DNA from: an archaeon RBG_16_50_20
GTDB taxonomy: Archaea; Thermoproteota; Bathyarchaeia; 40CM-2-53-6
Assembly (NCBI GenBank): GCA_001768965.1
Contig: MEMY01000078.1
Location: 1-22,936 of the forward strand
Direction: 5' to 3'
Length of the DNA: 22,936 bases
The translations under genes and the position numbers were made by a program. Shown in pieces: positions 13,966-22,336 of the stretch (the stretch's first letter is position 1; the number at the start of each line of letters is the position of its first letter). The notes below the pieces were generated by a model, which made no database searches, had not been told where the DNA came from, and saw nothing but the letters and a program-made list of their open reading frames with translations.

Positions 13966-15939
13966 GTGTCCACCGTCCAGTCGATCGTGGATGACATTCT
14001 CTCAAAAAGGCATGACCTTTCTGCAGAACAGGTCTTTGCTCTCATTGAAGAGAAAAAAAACGAAGGTCGTGGGTTACTCTCGGATGAAGGCGCCGCTAGA
14101 CTTGTCGCGGAAGAACTTCTCATCCAAATGCGTGGCACAGACCTTGGAAGAATGCAGGTCAAAGACCTCGTGAGCGGACTCAACGATGTGACAATATCCG
14201 GTCGAGTTTTGTTGGCTTGGCCGCCACGGGAATTTCAGAGGCGCGATGGGACGCCTGGCCGCGTAGTGCGCGTCATCATGGTTGACAGGACCGGGCGCGT
14301 TCCCTGTGCGTTATGGGATAGGCATGCAGACACAGCTTCGAAGAAAGGTATCCTGCAGGGGAAGATCATCAGGATCGGCCATGCATACACGAGACAGGGT
14401 CTAGCGGGCGATGTTGAAGTTCATGCAGGAGATCGGAGCAGCATCGAAATCGATCCGCAAGATATGCCAATATCGGATTTTCCGGAATTCAGTGACCTCT
14501 TCATACCGCTCGGCAAGATCGCGACCGAAGCGAATCAAGTAAACACCGTTGGAATCGTACAAATGGATCCGAGAATATACTCGTTCACAAAGGAAGATCG
14601 CTTAGGCAGTGTCCTCAGGACGATTATCGCGGATGAATCCGGAACGATTCCAGTAGTCGCTTGGAACGAGCGAGCTGAAGAGTTGCGAGAAATCAAGAGA
14701 GGGGAGATTCTCCAAATTGTAAACGCCAGAACGAAGCTCGACACGAACTCACGACCAGAACTTCACGTAGAAACGCGAAGCCAAGTCGCAATTCTGGAAT
14801 CCGCACCAGAGTACTTGAAAATGCCAGTAGCCAAGACTTACAAGATTGGTAATCTGACCGCGCAGACCGGGTCAGCAGACTTGGCGGTAGTTGTATTGGC
14901 GAAGAACGAGCCTCGCGAGGTCAAACGCTCAACCGGGGACACAGTGAAGGTCGCATCGCTACTCATTGCAGACGAAAGCGGAATCGCTTCTCTATCCCTC
15001 TGGGACGACAAAGCGGAGCTGGTGAATCAACTAGCCGAGGGCGATTCAATCTCCGTCAAGGGAATCTCAATTCGTGACCGATTGGGCGAGCTGAGGCTTA
15101 GCCTCGGAAAATCTGGCGAGCTGCAAAAATCAACCAGTGAAGTCGCCTCACCCTCACTCTCCAAGCTGAATGCTCTAGAAACAGCAAAAGGCCTGCTGAT
15201 CGTCGAAGGAGTCGTTTCAGACGAGCCTCTAATGCGTCAAGTGGCGACAGAAAGGGGCGAGACTGTGAACGTTGCGTCCTTCACACTTCGAGATGATGTT
15301 GCATCTGTTAAGTTGACTCTTTGGAGAGAGCTGGCGACTGGTGCGACGAAACTTCGTCCCGGAAACAGAATAAGGGTAACAGGCGTAAGGGTCCGCTCGG
15401 GTCTCGGCGGGCAGCTGGAATTAAGCTCCATTCCTCTCACGAAAATTGATGCTGCCGACAAAGCTGTCTCTGAGAGACCCGCATGGGAAGACATTAGGCA
15501 GGTAATCGCCCTCGAAAGCGGCCTGACTACATGGATCAAGGGTTTAGTCCTTGAAATTGTTGATCGTCCCACGCTTACAGCAAAATGTGAGACATGCAAT
15601 GACCCGCTATCTGTCTCTGAAGGGAATCTCACATGCGATCACTGCAAATCCATCAAGGCAGGTAAAATCACTCTGTATGGAAAGTTGAGAATGGATGACG
15701 GCACTGGGGTCACTGACGTGATACTTGCCGAACAGGACCCTAGGCAGTTTGCGCCGACCGATACACTGGAATTCCGCGAACGAATGCTCAAAGAAAAGAG
15801 AGCATCCATCGAATTGGAAAGAGAATTTCTCTCCAATCTTGTCGGAAAGGAACTAGAGGTTCACGGGACTGCCGAAAAAGGCGAGCGGGACAAGCTAGTA
15901 TTCAAAGCGAAGAGAATTGTGACTCTCGCCAAGCTATGA
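13966..15939 (+). CDS. replication protein A, multi-OB single-stranded DNA-binding protein with zinc finger
   Basis: The 657-residue protein starts with a helical region (about 1-58: VQSIVDDILSKRHDLSAEQV, then LSDEGAARLVAEELL) typical of archaeal RPA. Four OB-fold units follow, each opening with a strand and containing a IADESGxxxxxxWD-like turn: near 66-165 (DRTGRVPCALWD), 190-290 (ADESGTIPVVAWNE), 300-390 (ADESGIASLSLWDD) and 415-505 (LRDDVASVKLTLWR). A final OB domain carries a zinc finger with Cys541, Cys544, Cys557 and Cys560. RPA coats single-stranded DNA in replication and repair. Five OB units is at the long end for archaeal RPA. An alternative start at 13891 would add 25 residues. 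Lhr lies nearby but on a separate unit. A T6 run at 16076-16081 downstream may aid termination. Confidence 0.9.
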   Translation: MSTVQSIVDDILSKRHDLSAEQVFALIEEKKNEGRGLLSDEGAARLVAEELLIQMRGTDLGRMQVKDLVSGLNDVTISGRVLLAWPPREFQRRDGTPGRVVRVIMVDRTGRVPCALWDRHADTASKKGILQGKIIRIGHAYTRQGLAGDVEVHAGDRSSIEIDPQDMPISDFPEFSDLFIPLGKIATEANQVNTVGIVQMDPRIYSFTKEDRLGSVLRTIIADESGTIPVVAWNERAEELREIKRGEILQIVNARTKLDTNSRPELHVETRSQVAILESAPEYLKMPVAKTYKIGNLTAQTGSADLAVVVLAKNEPREVKRSTGDTVKVASLLIADESGIASLSLWDDKAELVNQLAEGDSISVKGISIRDRLGELRLSLGKSGELQKSTSEVASPSLSKLNALETAKGLLIVEGVVSDEPLMRQVATERGETVNVASFTLRDDVASVKLTLWRELATGATKLRPGNRIRVTGVRVRSGLGGQLELSSIPLTKIDAADKAVSERPAWEDIRQVIALESGLTTWIKGLVLEIVDRPTLTAKCETCNDPLSVSEGNLTCDHCKSIKAGKITLYGKLRMDDGTGVTDVILAEQDPRQFAPTDTLEFRERMLKEKRASIELEREFLSNLVGKELEVHGTAEKGERDKLVFKAKRIVTLAKL

Positions 15940-16122
15940 GAGTAGTATCGATACAAGGCCGAGCATGGGAGACCATCTTCAGTTCGCCAAAACTCTAATA
16001 ATTGGCTTCTGTGACATTAGCTGATAGAAAACACGATTGCCATGGAGTTAATGCAGCACATATGACGCTGCCTAATTTTTTCAACTAAAGCGAACCTAAT
16101 GAACAGCTTGTAGGTAGTCAGT
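15940..16122. other. intergenic region between RPA and the thioredoxin-fold gene
   Basis: About 183 bases with no gene I can support. Contains CTAATAATTGG near 15995, A/T-rich and possibly promoter-related, and a T6 run at 16076-16081 that could end upstream transcription. No tRNA-like or C/D-box-like structure was recognised. Confidence 0.4.
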
Positions 16123-16572
16123 TTGTCACTTCTCCGAAACGTCATCGGACCACACCCTAACTTGTGGGATTACGTGGACAACATCAAGAACTCAACCGTC
16201 AAGCAAACCATCAAGAAGCGCATACAGGAATATCAACCCAAATCCTATGTCATCGACAAGCTCTCAAGCCTAACCGATCGCTTCTTCTTCGTTGTTTTTG
16301 CAACTGAATGGAACGGAGAATGCAGAGCGCAACTTCCCAACCTGGCGAAGGTATTTGTTGCGGCCAACAACGCCGCGTTGAACATCAAGGTGATTGATTT
16401 CGATGAGAACCGCGACATAGCTGATGAAATGAATGTACTTCGAATTCCAACCATAATTGTGCACGATAGGGCGTGGCGTGAGATCGGCAGATTCGTGGAG
16501 AAACCGCAGCACGGTGGCACGTTGGAAGAGGATCTCTGGGGAATCATCGAAAAGAACGTCAAGGCTGCTTAG
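16123..16572 (+). CDS. thioredoxin-fold protein with a one-cysteine active-site motif (WNGEC)
   Basis: The 149-residue protein has a helical N-terminal extension (about 1-48) and a thioredoxin fold: FFFVVFATEWNGECRAQLPN (54-73), LNIKVIDFDENRDIADEMNV (86-105) and RIPTIIVHDRAWREIGRFVE (107-126), with the cis-proline at Pro109. Where thioredoxins have WCxxC, this one has Trp63-Asn64-Gly65-Glu66-Cys67, so the first, attacking cysteine is replaced by Asn. A standard dithiol mechanism is not possible; it may act as a monothiol enzyme, bind a partner, or have a different role. The N64 codon is AAC, not one base from TGC. Start TTG, with AGGT about 8 bases upstream. It converges with the CBS gene. 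Confidence 0.82.
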   Translation: MSLLRNVIGPHPNLWDYVDNIKNSTVKQTIKKRIQEYQPKSYVIDKLSSLTDRFFFVVFATEWNGECRAQLPNLAKVFVAANNAALNIKVIDFDENRDIADEMNVLRIPTIIVHDRAWREIGRFVEKPQHGGTLEEDLWGIIEKNVKAA

Positions 16573-16600
16573 GGACTAGCGTCGAAGTATGTCGTGAGGC

Positions 16601-17008
16601 TCATATCACGTAGAACGACGAGAACTGCGTAGCCGCGATCAAGTCCCGTATGCTTATTACACCAACTAGATTGCCGTTCTTGACTACTGGAAGATGACGA
16701 ATTCTCTCAGAGCGCATGACCATCAAGGCGTCGATTACGGTTATTGACGCTTCGCAGGTGACAACATTTCTGTTCATGAAGTCTTCCGCTACCGCGTTTT
16801 TCATGTCTGTTCCTCGCGCAACGAGCTTGATGAAGTCGCTCTCAGTCAAGATGCCGGCTGGCTTCCTGTTTTTGATTATGATTACGCTGCCTATACGGTT
16901 CTTACGCATCAGACGAGCAATTTCCGTCAGCGTAGTTGCGGGTTTGGCTGTTATGACCTTCCGTACCATAATGTCGTTGACTTTCTGAATCGCCTGCAAA
17001 ACTGACAC
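16601..17008 (-). CDS. two-CBS-domain protein
   Basis: The 135-residue protein consists almost wholly of a Bateman pair: CBS1 at about 12-65 (DIMVRKVITAKPATTLTEIA, GSVIIIKNRKPAGILTESDF) and CBS2 at about 76-127 (DFMNRNVVTCEASITVIDAL, RHLPVVKNGNLVGVISIRDL). Such pairs bind adenosyl ligands such as AMP, ATP or SAM and sense energy or act on a separate target. No catalytic domain is fused, as is usual for archaeal stand-alone CBS proteins. The start is GTG at 17008 with no clear SD. It lies divergent from the nitroreductase gene, with 53 bases between starts. What it regulates is not shown by the sequence. Confidence 0.9.
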   Translation of the reverse strand: MSVLQAIQKVNDIMVRKVITAKPATTLTEIARLMRKNRIGSVIIIKNRKPAGILTESDFIKLVARGTDMKNAVAEDFMNRNVVTCEASITVIDALMVMRSERIRHLPVVKNGNLVGVISIRDLIAATQFSSFYVI

Positions 17009-17061
17009 CAGAGTAAGATAGCAACATTATTCTTGAGGCTCATTTATCGCTTGCCCAACTT

Positions 17062-17583
17062 GTGATTCCACCGTTGGACACCTTCACCTGCATCAGGACA
17101 CGACGAGAGATACGTGAATATCTCGACAAACCCATCGGTGATGAGAGTCTTCTCAGACTCTTGGAGGCGGGACGTTTGGCCCCTAGCTCAAAGAACTCAC
17201 AGCCGTGGCAGTTTGTCGTTATCAGGAACAAGGAGACTCTGAACAAGATTGCGTCGCTGACTCCCACGGGTGCTCACATCGCGAAGGCACTGCTCGCCAT
17301 TGCGATCTTAATGGACGGAGCGAAACTTCCTGAGATCGATGGTACGCGCGCCATACAGAACATGGTCTTGGCAGCTTGGGAACTGGGCATCGGAGCCTGC
17401 TGGGTCACAAACTTCTACGAAGACGCAGTGAAAGACCTCTTAGGCGCACCCCAGAGAATGAAGCTAGTCACGGTCATACCATTCGGCTATCCAAAGGAAC
17501 CTAAGACGAAACGCAACAAAATGCGCAAACCGCTAGAGGAAATCGTCTCCTACGAACGACTGGGTGAACATTCGCCCAAATGA
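17062..17583 (+). CDS. nitroreductase-family flavoprotein
   Basis: The 173-residue protein fits the short archaeal nitroreductase family, FMN-dependent oxidoreductases usually acting as dimers with NAD(P)H. Visible signatures: FTCIRTRREIREYLDKPI (8-25) with the FMN-phosphate-binding RTRR, LEAGRLAPSSKNSQPWQFVV (34-53), AIQNMVLAAWELGIGACWVT (96-115) and VIPFGYPKE near 139-147. The substrate cannot be inferred from sequence; members reduce nitro compounds, quinones, iodotyrosine or cofactors. The start is GTG; no strong SD is seen. Divergent from the CBS gene, and followed after 45 bases by a FAD-linked oxidase on the same strand, so the two flavoenzymes may share a transcript. Confidence 0.9.
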   Translation: MIPPLDTFTCIRTRREIREYLDKPIGDESLLRLLEAGRLAPSSKNSQPWQFVVIRNKETLNKIASLTPTGAHIAKALLAIAILMDGAKLPEIDGTRAIQNMVLAAWELGIGACWVTNFYEDAVKDLLGAPQRMKLVTVIPFGYPKEPKTKRNKMRKPLEEIVSYERLGEHSPK

Positions 17584-17628
17584 CAGTGCTCAGTCTGGAC
17601 GCAGGACTTCGATGGTCTGAATCAGTTC

Positions 17629-19272
17629 TTGATTGAGATCACAGCTGTTCCACCGCTTTCCGACGTTGAGGACGATGGTCCCATTAGGGTTGATTCCGAA
17701 GCGCTTGTGGAGTCCAGATTTGCATCTTATCTCGCGGACGAATCGGGGCTTGATCCCGGGCGCGCTCAAACCATCTTTTTCCCTACATTCGAGAAGCAAG
17801 TTGCGGATTTCCTACGAGAGATGAATCAGAGGAAGATGGCTGTGACGCTGTCGGGTGGGAGGACGGGGATCGTAGGAGGGGCCGTTCCACATGGTGGTGC
17901 ACTGCTGTCCTTGGATAGGATGAACCGAATCGTCGGGATACGATGGGATGAAAGAAGCAACGAATGGCGCGTCACTGTTCAGCCGGGAATCAGGTTAAAG
18001 GATTTCCAGGACCGCATTGCGAAGAAGGATTTGGTCAGCGGGGACGTATCCTCAGATCCCGATTGGAAGGATTTGCCTCGTTTTCTGACCGATCCTCACC
18101 GATACCTCTACCCACCTGACCCTACAGAGGACTCAGCATCATTGGGAGGTACTGTCGCAACCGACGCTTCAGGGGCCAGAACCTATCTATTCGGACGCAC
18201 GCGGAATCACGTACGAGCCCTCAGAGTCGTTCTGGCCACGGACGATGTTCTCGAGATTCGTCGCGGAGAAAACTCGCTCGACTTGAGTAGAACGGTCAGA
18301 ATCAAAAGCTTGGATGGCAGAGTCAAGACTATCCCGATACCCTCATACGAATCGCCCCATGCAAAGTCCACGGCGGGTTATCTCAGTATGGAGAAAATGG
18401 ACCTGATAGACCTCTTCATCGGATCAGAAGGAACTCTAGGAGTGATAACTTTAGTCGAAGTCGCCTTGACGGTCGTGCCTGCACACATCGCAATGTTCCT
18501 TGCGTTCTTTCCCTCGGAGGATGACGCGGTCCGGTTTGTGATTCGAGTTCGCTCACTCAAGGATCCCAATGCTCCTTTGAGGGTACATTCGCTGGAGTAT
18601 CTTGACCACAATTCGCTCGACTTGCTTCGGAAAATGAGACAGGATGGTGGACCCGGAGCAGGAATTAAGTTACCTGACGAGAAAACAGTCGGAGCGATTC
18701 TCTGCGAATTCTCCTATCAGGATCTGGCTGAGGCAGTTGGATTTCTCCAAAAGCCGCTGGAGGATTTCCATTCATCTCTAGATAACGCGGTCACCGGAAT
18801 GGACGAACGCACAATGGAGCTTTTGAAGCAATTGAGACACGCTATTCCTGAGTCCATCAACAAAATCGTCGCACAGCGCAAGAAACAGGTTCAAGGAATG
18901 CATAAGATCGGAACCGATACCTCGGTGCCCGACGAGAAACTTGAACTAATGGTCAAATCCTACTCGCAAATCCTCAAAGCGTCAAATCTAGAGCACTACG
19001 TCTTCGGTCATGTCGCGGAGAACCATCTCCACGTTAACATACTTCCCAGGAATCAAGAAGAACTCACTCAAGCTGAACGACTTGCTGAGAAACTCGCTCG
19101 CGAAGCCGTGGCGTTCGGAGGCACCGTTTCAGCCGAACACGGAATTGGAAAAATGAAGAAACACCTACTCAGACTCATGTTCAGCGAGAGCGCGCTCAAT
19201 GAGATGATCGCAACCAAACGAGCGCTAGATCCAAACATGATTCTATCACCCGGAAACGTATTCGAAAACTAA
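17629..19272 (+). CDS. FAD-linked oxidase, GlcD / D-lactate dehydrogenase-like
   Basis: The 547-residue protein belongs to the vanillyl-alcohol-oxidase flavoprotein superfamily, with a FAD_binding_4 domain and a FAD-oxidase C-terminal domain. N-terminal FAD-binding signatures are VTLSGGRTGIVGGAVPHGGA (about 72-91) and PPDPTEDSASLGGTVATDAS (162-181). The C-terminal domain shows YVFGHVAENHLHVNILPRN (about 456-474) and FGGTVSAEHGIGKMKKHLL (about 494-512), with the histidine-rich metal/substrate site of D-2-hydroxy-acid dehydrogenases. Substrate probably a D-2-hydroxy acid, but alkyl-DHAP-synthase-like chemistry cannot be excluded. The iron-sulfur partner subunit seen in some GlcDEF complexes is not in the window. 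Start TTG at 17629; an in-frame stop lies at 17581, so no upstream ATG or GTG exists. It converges with the ACT regulator. Confidence 0.92.
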   Translation: MIEITAVPPLSDVEDDGPIRVDSEALVESRFASYLADESGLDPGRAQTIFFPTFEKQVADFLREMNQRKMAVTLSGGRTGIVGGAVPHGGALLSLDRMNRIVGIRWDERSNEWRVTVQPGIRLKDFQDRIAKKDLVSGDVSSDPDWKDLPRFLTDPHRYLYPPDPTEDSASLGGTVATDASGARTYLFGRTRNHVRALRVVLATDDVLEIRRGENSLDLSRTVRIKSLDGRVKTIPIPSYESPHAKSTAGYLSMEKMDLIDLFIGSEGTLGVITLVEVALTVVPAHIAMFLAFFPSEDDAVRFVIRVRSLKDPNAPLRVHSLEYLDHNSLDLLRKMRQDGGPGAGIKLPDEKTVGAILCEFSYQDLAEAVGFLQKPLEDFHSSLDNAVTGMDERTMELLKQLRHAIPESINKIVAQRKKQVQGMHKIGTDTSVPDEKLELMVKSYSQILKASNLEHYVFGHVAENHLHVNILPRNQEELTQAERLAEKLAREAVAFGGTVSAEHGIGKMKKHLLRLMFSESALNEMIATKRALDPNMILSPGNVFEN

Positions 19273-19297
19273 TCCCGATCAGTGCCTCTTCCTAGCT

Positions 19298-19801
19298 TCA
19301 ATAAGTGGAAATTTTCATCACGCCAGGGATTTTCAACATTCTCTGCAGAATTACTCCTGAAGGCTCTTTCTCGACGACCAAGGTGAGTTTCGGTTCGGGT
19401 GTGAGGTCCGGGTCATCTGCCACAGCCTGTCTAATCGCGATTTTCTCTTGCGCGATTAGAGATGCCGCCTGCGCTACAATTCCTACTGTATGAGGATCTG
19501 CATAGATCTCGATGACACTATATCCCAGAAATCTGGCCGCGTCGGCAAGGAATGGCCCTACTGGGCGAATTCTCTCGAAGACGGATTTGAGAACTGGGTC
19601 TGAGGAAATCAATTGTGCAGTGTCTCTTACAGTTCGACGGTCTACGTCGAGGTATCGCGCGATCTTGACGTCTGAGAGTTCGATTCCGCCACAGTAGATC
19701 TTTGATCCTTCTTTGACACTTAGTCCTAGCTCGACAAGTGCTTTGGCGACTTTCAGCTTGGCAGGGTATTCTCTGAGTCGTTCGGAGATTTGCCTCCACA
19801 T
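19298..19801 (-). CDS. HTH-ACT domain regulator of amino-acid metabolism
   Basis: The 167-residue protein has an N-terminal winged-helix-like region with the HTH IARYLDVDRRTVRDTAQLIS (about 47-66) and a C-terminal ACT domain (about 94-165: VIEIYADPHTVGIVAQAASL, then LTLVVEKEPSGVILQRMLKI). This matches COG2150, a predicted archaeal regulator of amino-acid metabolism; ACT domains usually bind an amino acid as effector. The ATG is at 19801-19799. It is divergent from trpB2 over 98 bases, which makes control of trpB2 the obvious hypothesis, with tryptophan or a precursor as candidate ligand. That is inference from position; the ligand is not visible. The converging gene is the FAD oxidase, 25 bases away. 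Confidence 0.85.
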   Translation of the reverse strand: MWRQISERLREYPAKLKVAKALVELGLSVKEGSKIYCGGIELSDVKIARYLDVDRRTVRDTAQLISSDPVLKSVFERIRPVGPFLADAARFLGYSVIEIYADPHTVGIVAQAASLIAQEKIAIRQAVADDPDLTPEPKLTLVVEKEPSGVILQRMLKIPGVMKISTY

Positions 19802-19841
19802 GTTCGCGCATCGACCTCTGACGTACAGAAATGTGCAACAA

Positions 19842-19852
19842 AGTCTTAAATG
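19842..19852. promoter_or_regulatory. shared promoter core between the ACT regulator and trpB2
   Basis: The sequence AGTCTTAAATG contains a near-symmetric A/T core: CTTAAAT on the plus strand and ATTTAAG on the minus strand. It lies about 50 bases upstream of each start (19801 and 19900), so one site could position TBP for either direction or be a regulator target for both genes. Confidence 0.3.
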
Positions 19853-19899
19853 CTGCTATGGCGCTTGCAGACGACACCAATCCACAGGAGAGTGAATTT

Positions 19900-21261
19900 A
19901 TGTCAAAACATCCAGTCGAGAAGGAACATGCGGTTTACCTTCCCCAAGACGAGATGCCCACACACTGGTACAACATACTCGCAGACCTCCCAGAACCGTT
20001 GCCACCTCCACTTGACCCGAAAACACTGAAACCGATGTCACCTGAGCCGTTGCTTCGACTTTTCGCGAAAGACTTGATCATGCAGGAAGTTTCGACAGAA
20101 CGTTTCATCAAAATCCCCGACGAGGTACATGATGCGTATCTGCGCCTCCCCCGTCCCACACCGCTCCTCCGCGCGAGAAGGCTGGAGAAGTTTCTCAACA
20201 CGCCTGCCGAGATTTATTACAAGTGTGAATACGTCAACCCAACCGGAAGTCACAAACCCAACACCGCGATTGCGCAAGCATACTACAACATGGTTCAGGG
20301 AAACGAACGCGTGGTAACTGAGACTGGAGCTGGACAGTGGGGAACTGCTCTTGCGATGGCTTCTGCCTTGTTCGGATTGAAGTGCAGTGTCTACATGGTT
20401 CGCGTGAGTTACGATCAGAAACCTGGACGCAGGATCATGATGGAAGTTCACGGAGCTGACGTTGTCGCCTCGCCAAGCAAAAATACGAAATTTGGAAGAA
20501 GTCTTCTGGAGTCTGATCCAAGTAATCACGGTTCACTCGGGATTGCAATAAGTGAAGCTATCGAAGATGCCCTAGGCCACGATAATACACGGTATTGCTT
20601 GGGGTCCGTTCTGAACCACGTGCTCCTACATCAGACCATTATTGGGCTGGAAGCGAAGAAACAGTTTGAGATGATTGATGTTGAACCCGATGTCATATGC
20701 GGATGCATCGGTGGCGGGTCGAATTTTGCAGGATTCGCTTACCCGTTCATGGCTGATAAACTGAAAGGAAAATCGGCTACCGAGTTCATCGCGTGCGAAC
20801 CCAAAGCCGTTCCCTCGACAACTCGCGGCGTGTACACGTACGACTTCGGAGACACAGCGGAAATGACGCCGTTGATGAAGATGTACACAATAGGGCACAA
20901 GTATCAGCCACCTCCAATCCACGCAGGAGGACTTCGATATCACGGAAAAGCACCGTCCCTTAGTTTCCTCATCAACAAAGGCTACATGACCTCAGTATCC
21001 TACTCGCAAACAGAAGTCTTCGAAGCAGCCCGAATTCTAGCTCAGACAGAAGGCATGATCACAGCTCCCGAAACGGCACACAACGTGAAATACGCAATCG
21101 ACGAAGCCCTCAAATGCAAGAAAACCGGTGAAAAGAAGGTCATAACGTTCAACAATTGCGGTCACGGTCTACTTGATCTGCAGGCGTACGACGCGTTCCT
21201 GAATGGTCGACTGGAAGACTACGAACCGTCCAAGATCGAAGTGCCAAGAATCGCAGATTAG
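19900..21261 (+). CDS. trpB2: tryptophan synthase beta chain, TrpB2 type
   Basis: The 453-residue PLP enzyme belongs to the TrpB2 (COG1350) class, which makes L-tryptophan from indole and serine, often without a bound TrpA. Signatures: DEMPTHWYNILADLPEPLPP near the start, as in the family; NPTGSHKPNTAIAQA with the PLP-binding lysine (Lys119); VVTETGAGQWG holding the catalytic glutamate; and the phosphate loop CIGGGSNFAG. The chosen ATG at 19900 follows GGAG (19887-19890) by 9 bases and gives a family-like N-terminus; the frame stays open to an ATG at 19831, which would add 23 residues without resemblance. The neighbouring divergent ACT regulator probably controls it. No other trp gene is in the window, common for TrpB2. 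Confidence 0.95.
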   Translation: MSKHPVEKEHAVYLPQDEMPTHWYNILADLPEPLPPPLDPKTLKPMSPEPLLRLFAKDLIMQEVSTERFIKIPDEVHDAYLRLPRPTPLLRARRLEKFLNTPAEIYYKCEYVNPTGSHKPNTAIAQAYYNMVQGNERVVTETGAGQWGTALAMASALFGLKCSVYMVRVSYDQKPGRRIMMEVHGADVVASPSKNTKFGRSLLESDPSNHGSLGIAISEAIEDALGHDNTRYCLGSVLNHVLLHQTIIGLEAKKQFEMIDVEPDVICGCIGGGSNFAGFAYPFMADKLKGKSATEFIACEPKAVPSTTRGVYTYDFGDTAEMTPLMKMYTIGHKYQPPPIHAGGLRYHGKAPSLSFLINKGYMTSVSYSQTEVFEAARILAQTEGMITAPETAHNVKYAIDEALKCKKTGEKKVITFNNCGHGLLDLQAYDAFLNGRLEDYEPSKIEVPRIAD

Positions 21262-21409
21262 GACTAGTTTGGGGAATTTGCAAAGTCTACTCTAATGGCT
21301 TCCACTGCTGCCCCAGTGTGGATTTTCAAGTCTCGAAAACCTTTAGATGCCGCGCGCCATCATTCACGTTGGAACGTTCGCTCTTGCTCTTCGAAAATGG
21401 TGAATCGTA

Positions 21410-22324
21410 GTGGCAGAACTGGAGACTCTCCTCTCCGCGGCGATCGTCGCATCGGTCGGCATCAATGCGCTGACGAGTCTGTACGTTATGCGCAAACTTC
21501 AATCCACATCTCAGCGGGCTGAAGCTGCTGAAGAAGCCGAGGACGAAGAAGAAGACGAAGAGGAAGATGATGAGAAAGAAGCAGGAGGTCCTACGAAAGA
21601 GCAGATTCTTGCCCAAAGGTCACAGTTGATACGTGAGCTTGAGGAGGAACGCGGTACAAGGATCATCACTCTAATCCATCGAAAAGAGCCATGGAGTACA
21701 GACGACGACGAACCCGAAATCGTTCTTGAAGAATCAGAGACGATATTGCAGGCGGTACGGGAAACCCCGCGTGACAAGCCAATCGATTTCATCGTTCACA
21801 CTGAAGGAGGTTTGACTTTCGCTGCTGACATGATGGCCATGGCTTTGAAACATCACCCCGCAAAGATAACGGTAATGGTTCCATTCTACGCCATGTCGAG
21901 TGGGACATACTTGGCGCTTGCTGCGGACGAGATCATGATGGAGAAATATAGTATCCTCGCCCCAGTAGAGCCGCAAATCGACGAAATGCCTGCCAACTGG
22001 ATAATGGCAATCTTGAAACGAAAACCTGTGGAGTTGATAGCCGATCGCACTATCCTGCTATCAGAAAAAGCACGCATGGAAACCGAAAACGCAGCGGAAT
22101 TTGTCAAATGGCTCTTGGCAGACAAAATGACCGAAGACCAAACTGCTCAGGTTGCTAACTTTCTCGTGGGTGGCTTCATGGCAAGCACGACTCCCATTAC
22201 TCTGGATGTCGCACGGGCTATCGGCCTCAATGTGACGGAAGGCGTCCCGGAAAAAGTGCATCAGCTCTTCGAAACAATCGAATTCGGTGTAGGAAAGAAG
22301 CCTGGCAAGGTCTATGATCAGTAG
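21410..22324 (+). CDS. membrane-anchored SDH/ClpP-fold serine protease, first paralog
   Basis: The 304-residue protein belongs to the archaeal SDH (serine dehydratase-like proteinase, SppA/ClpP-fold) family. It has an N-terminal membrane segment (about 8-26: LSAAIVASVGINALTSLYV), a very acidic stretch (38-58, EEAEDEEEDEEEDDEKE and flanks), then the protease domain. The nucleophile is expected in YAMSSGT (Ser163, with Ser164 next to it), followed by LALAADEIMM and LAPVEPQI. The oxyanion-loop position that reads HTPGG in the second paralog reads HTEGG here (130-134), an unusual change that may affect activity. Start GTG at 21410, with GGTGA 6 bases upstream. A possible TATA, CTTTAGAT near 21340-21347, lies in the 148-base gap after trpB2. 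A second paralog begins 12 bases after its stop. Confidence 0.85.
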   Translation: MAELETLLSAAIVASVGINALTSLYVMRKLQSTSQRAEAAEEAEDEEEDEEEDDEKEAGGPTKEQILAQRSQLIRELEEERGTRIITLIHRKEPWSTDDDEPEIVLEESETILQAVRETPRDKPIDFIVHTEGGLTFAADMMAMALKHHPAKITVMVPFYAMSSGTYLALAADEIMMEKYSILAPVEPQIDEMPANWIMAILKRKPVELIADRTILLSEKARMETENAAEFVKWLLADKMTEDQTAQVANFLVGGFMASTTPITLDVARAIGLNVTEGVPEKVHQLFETIEFGVGKKPGKVYDQ

Positions 22325-22336
22325 GTCGAAGCGAGA

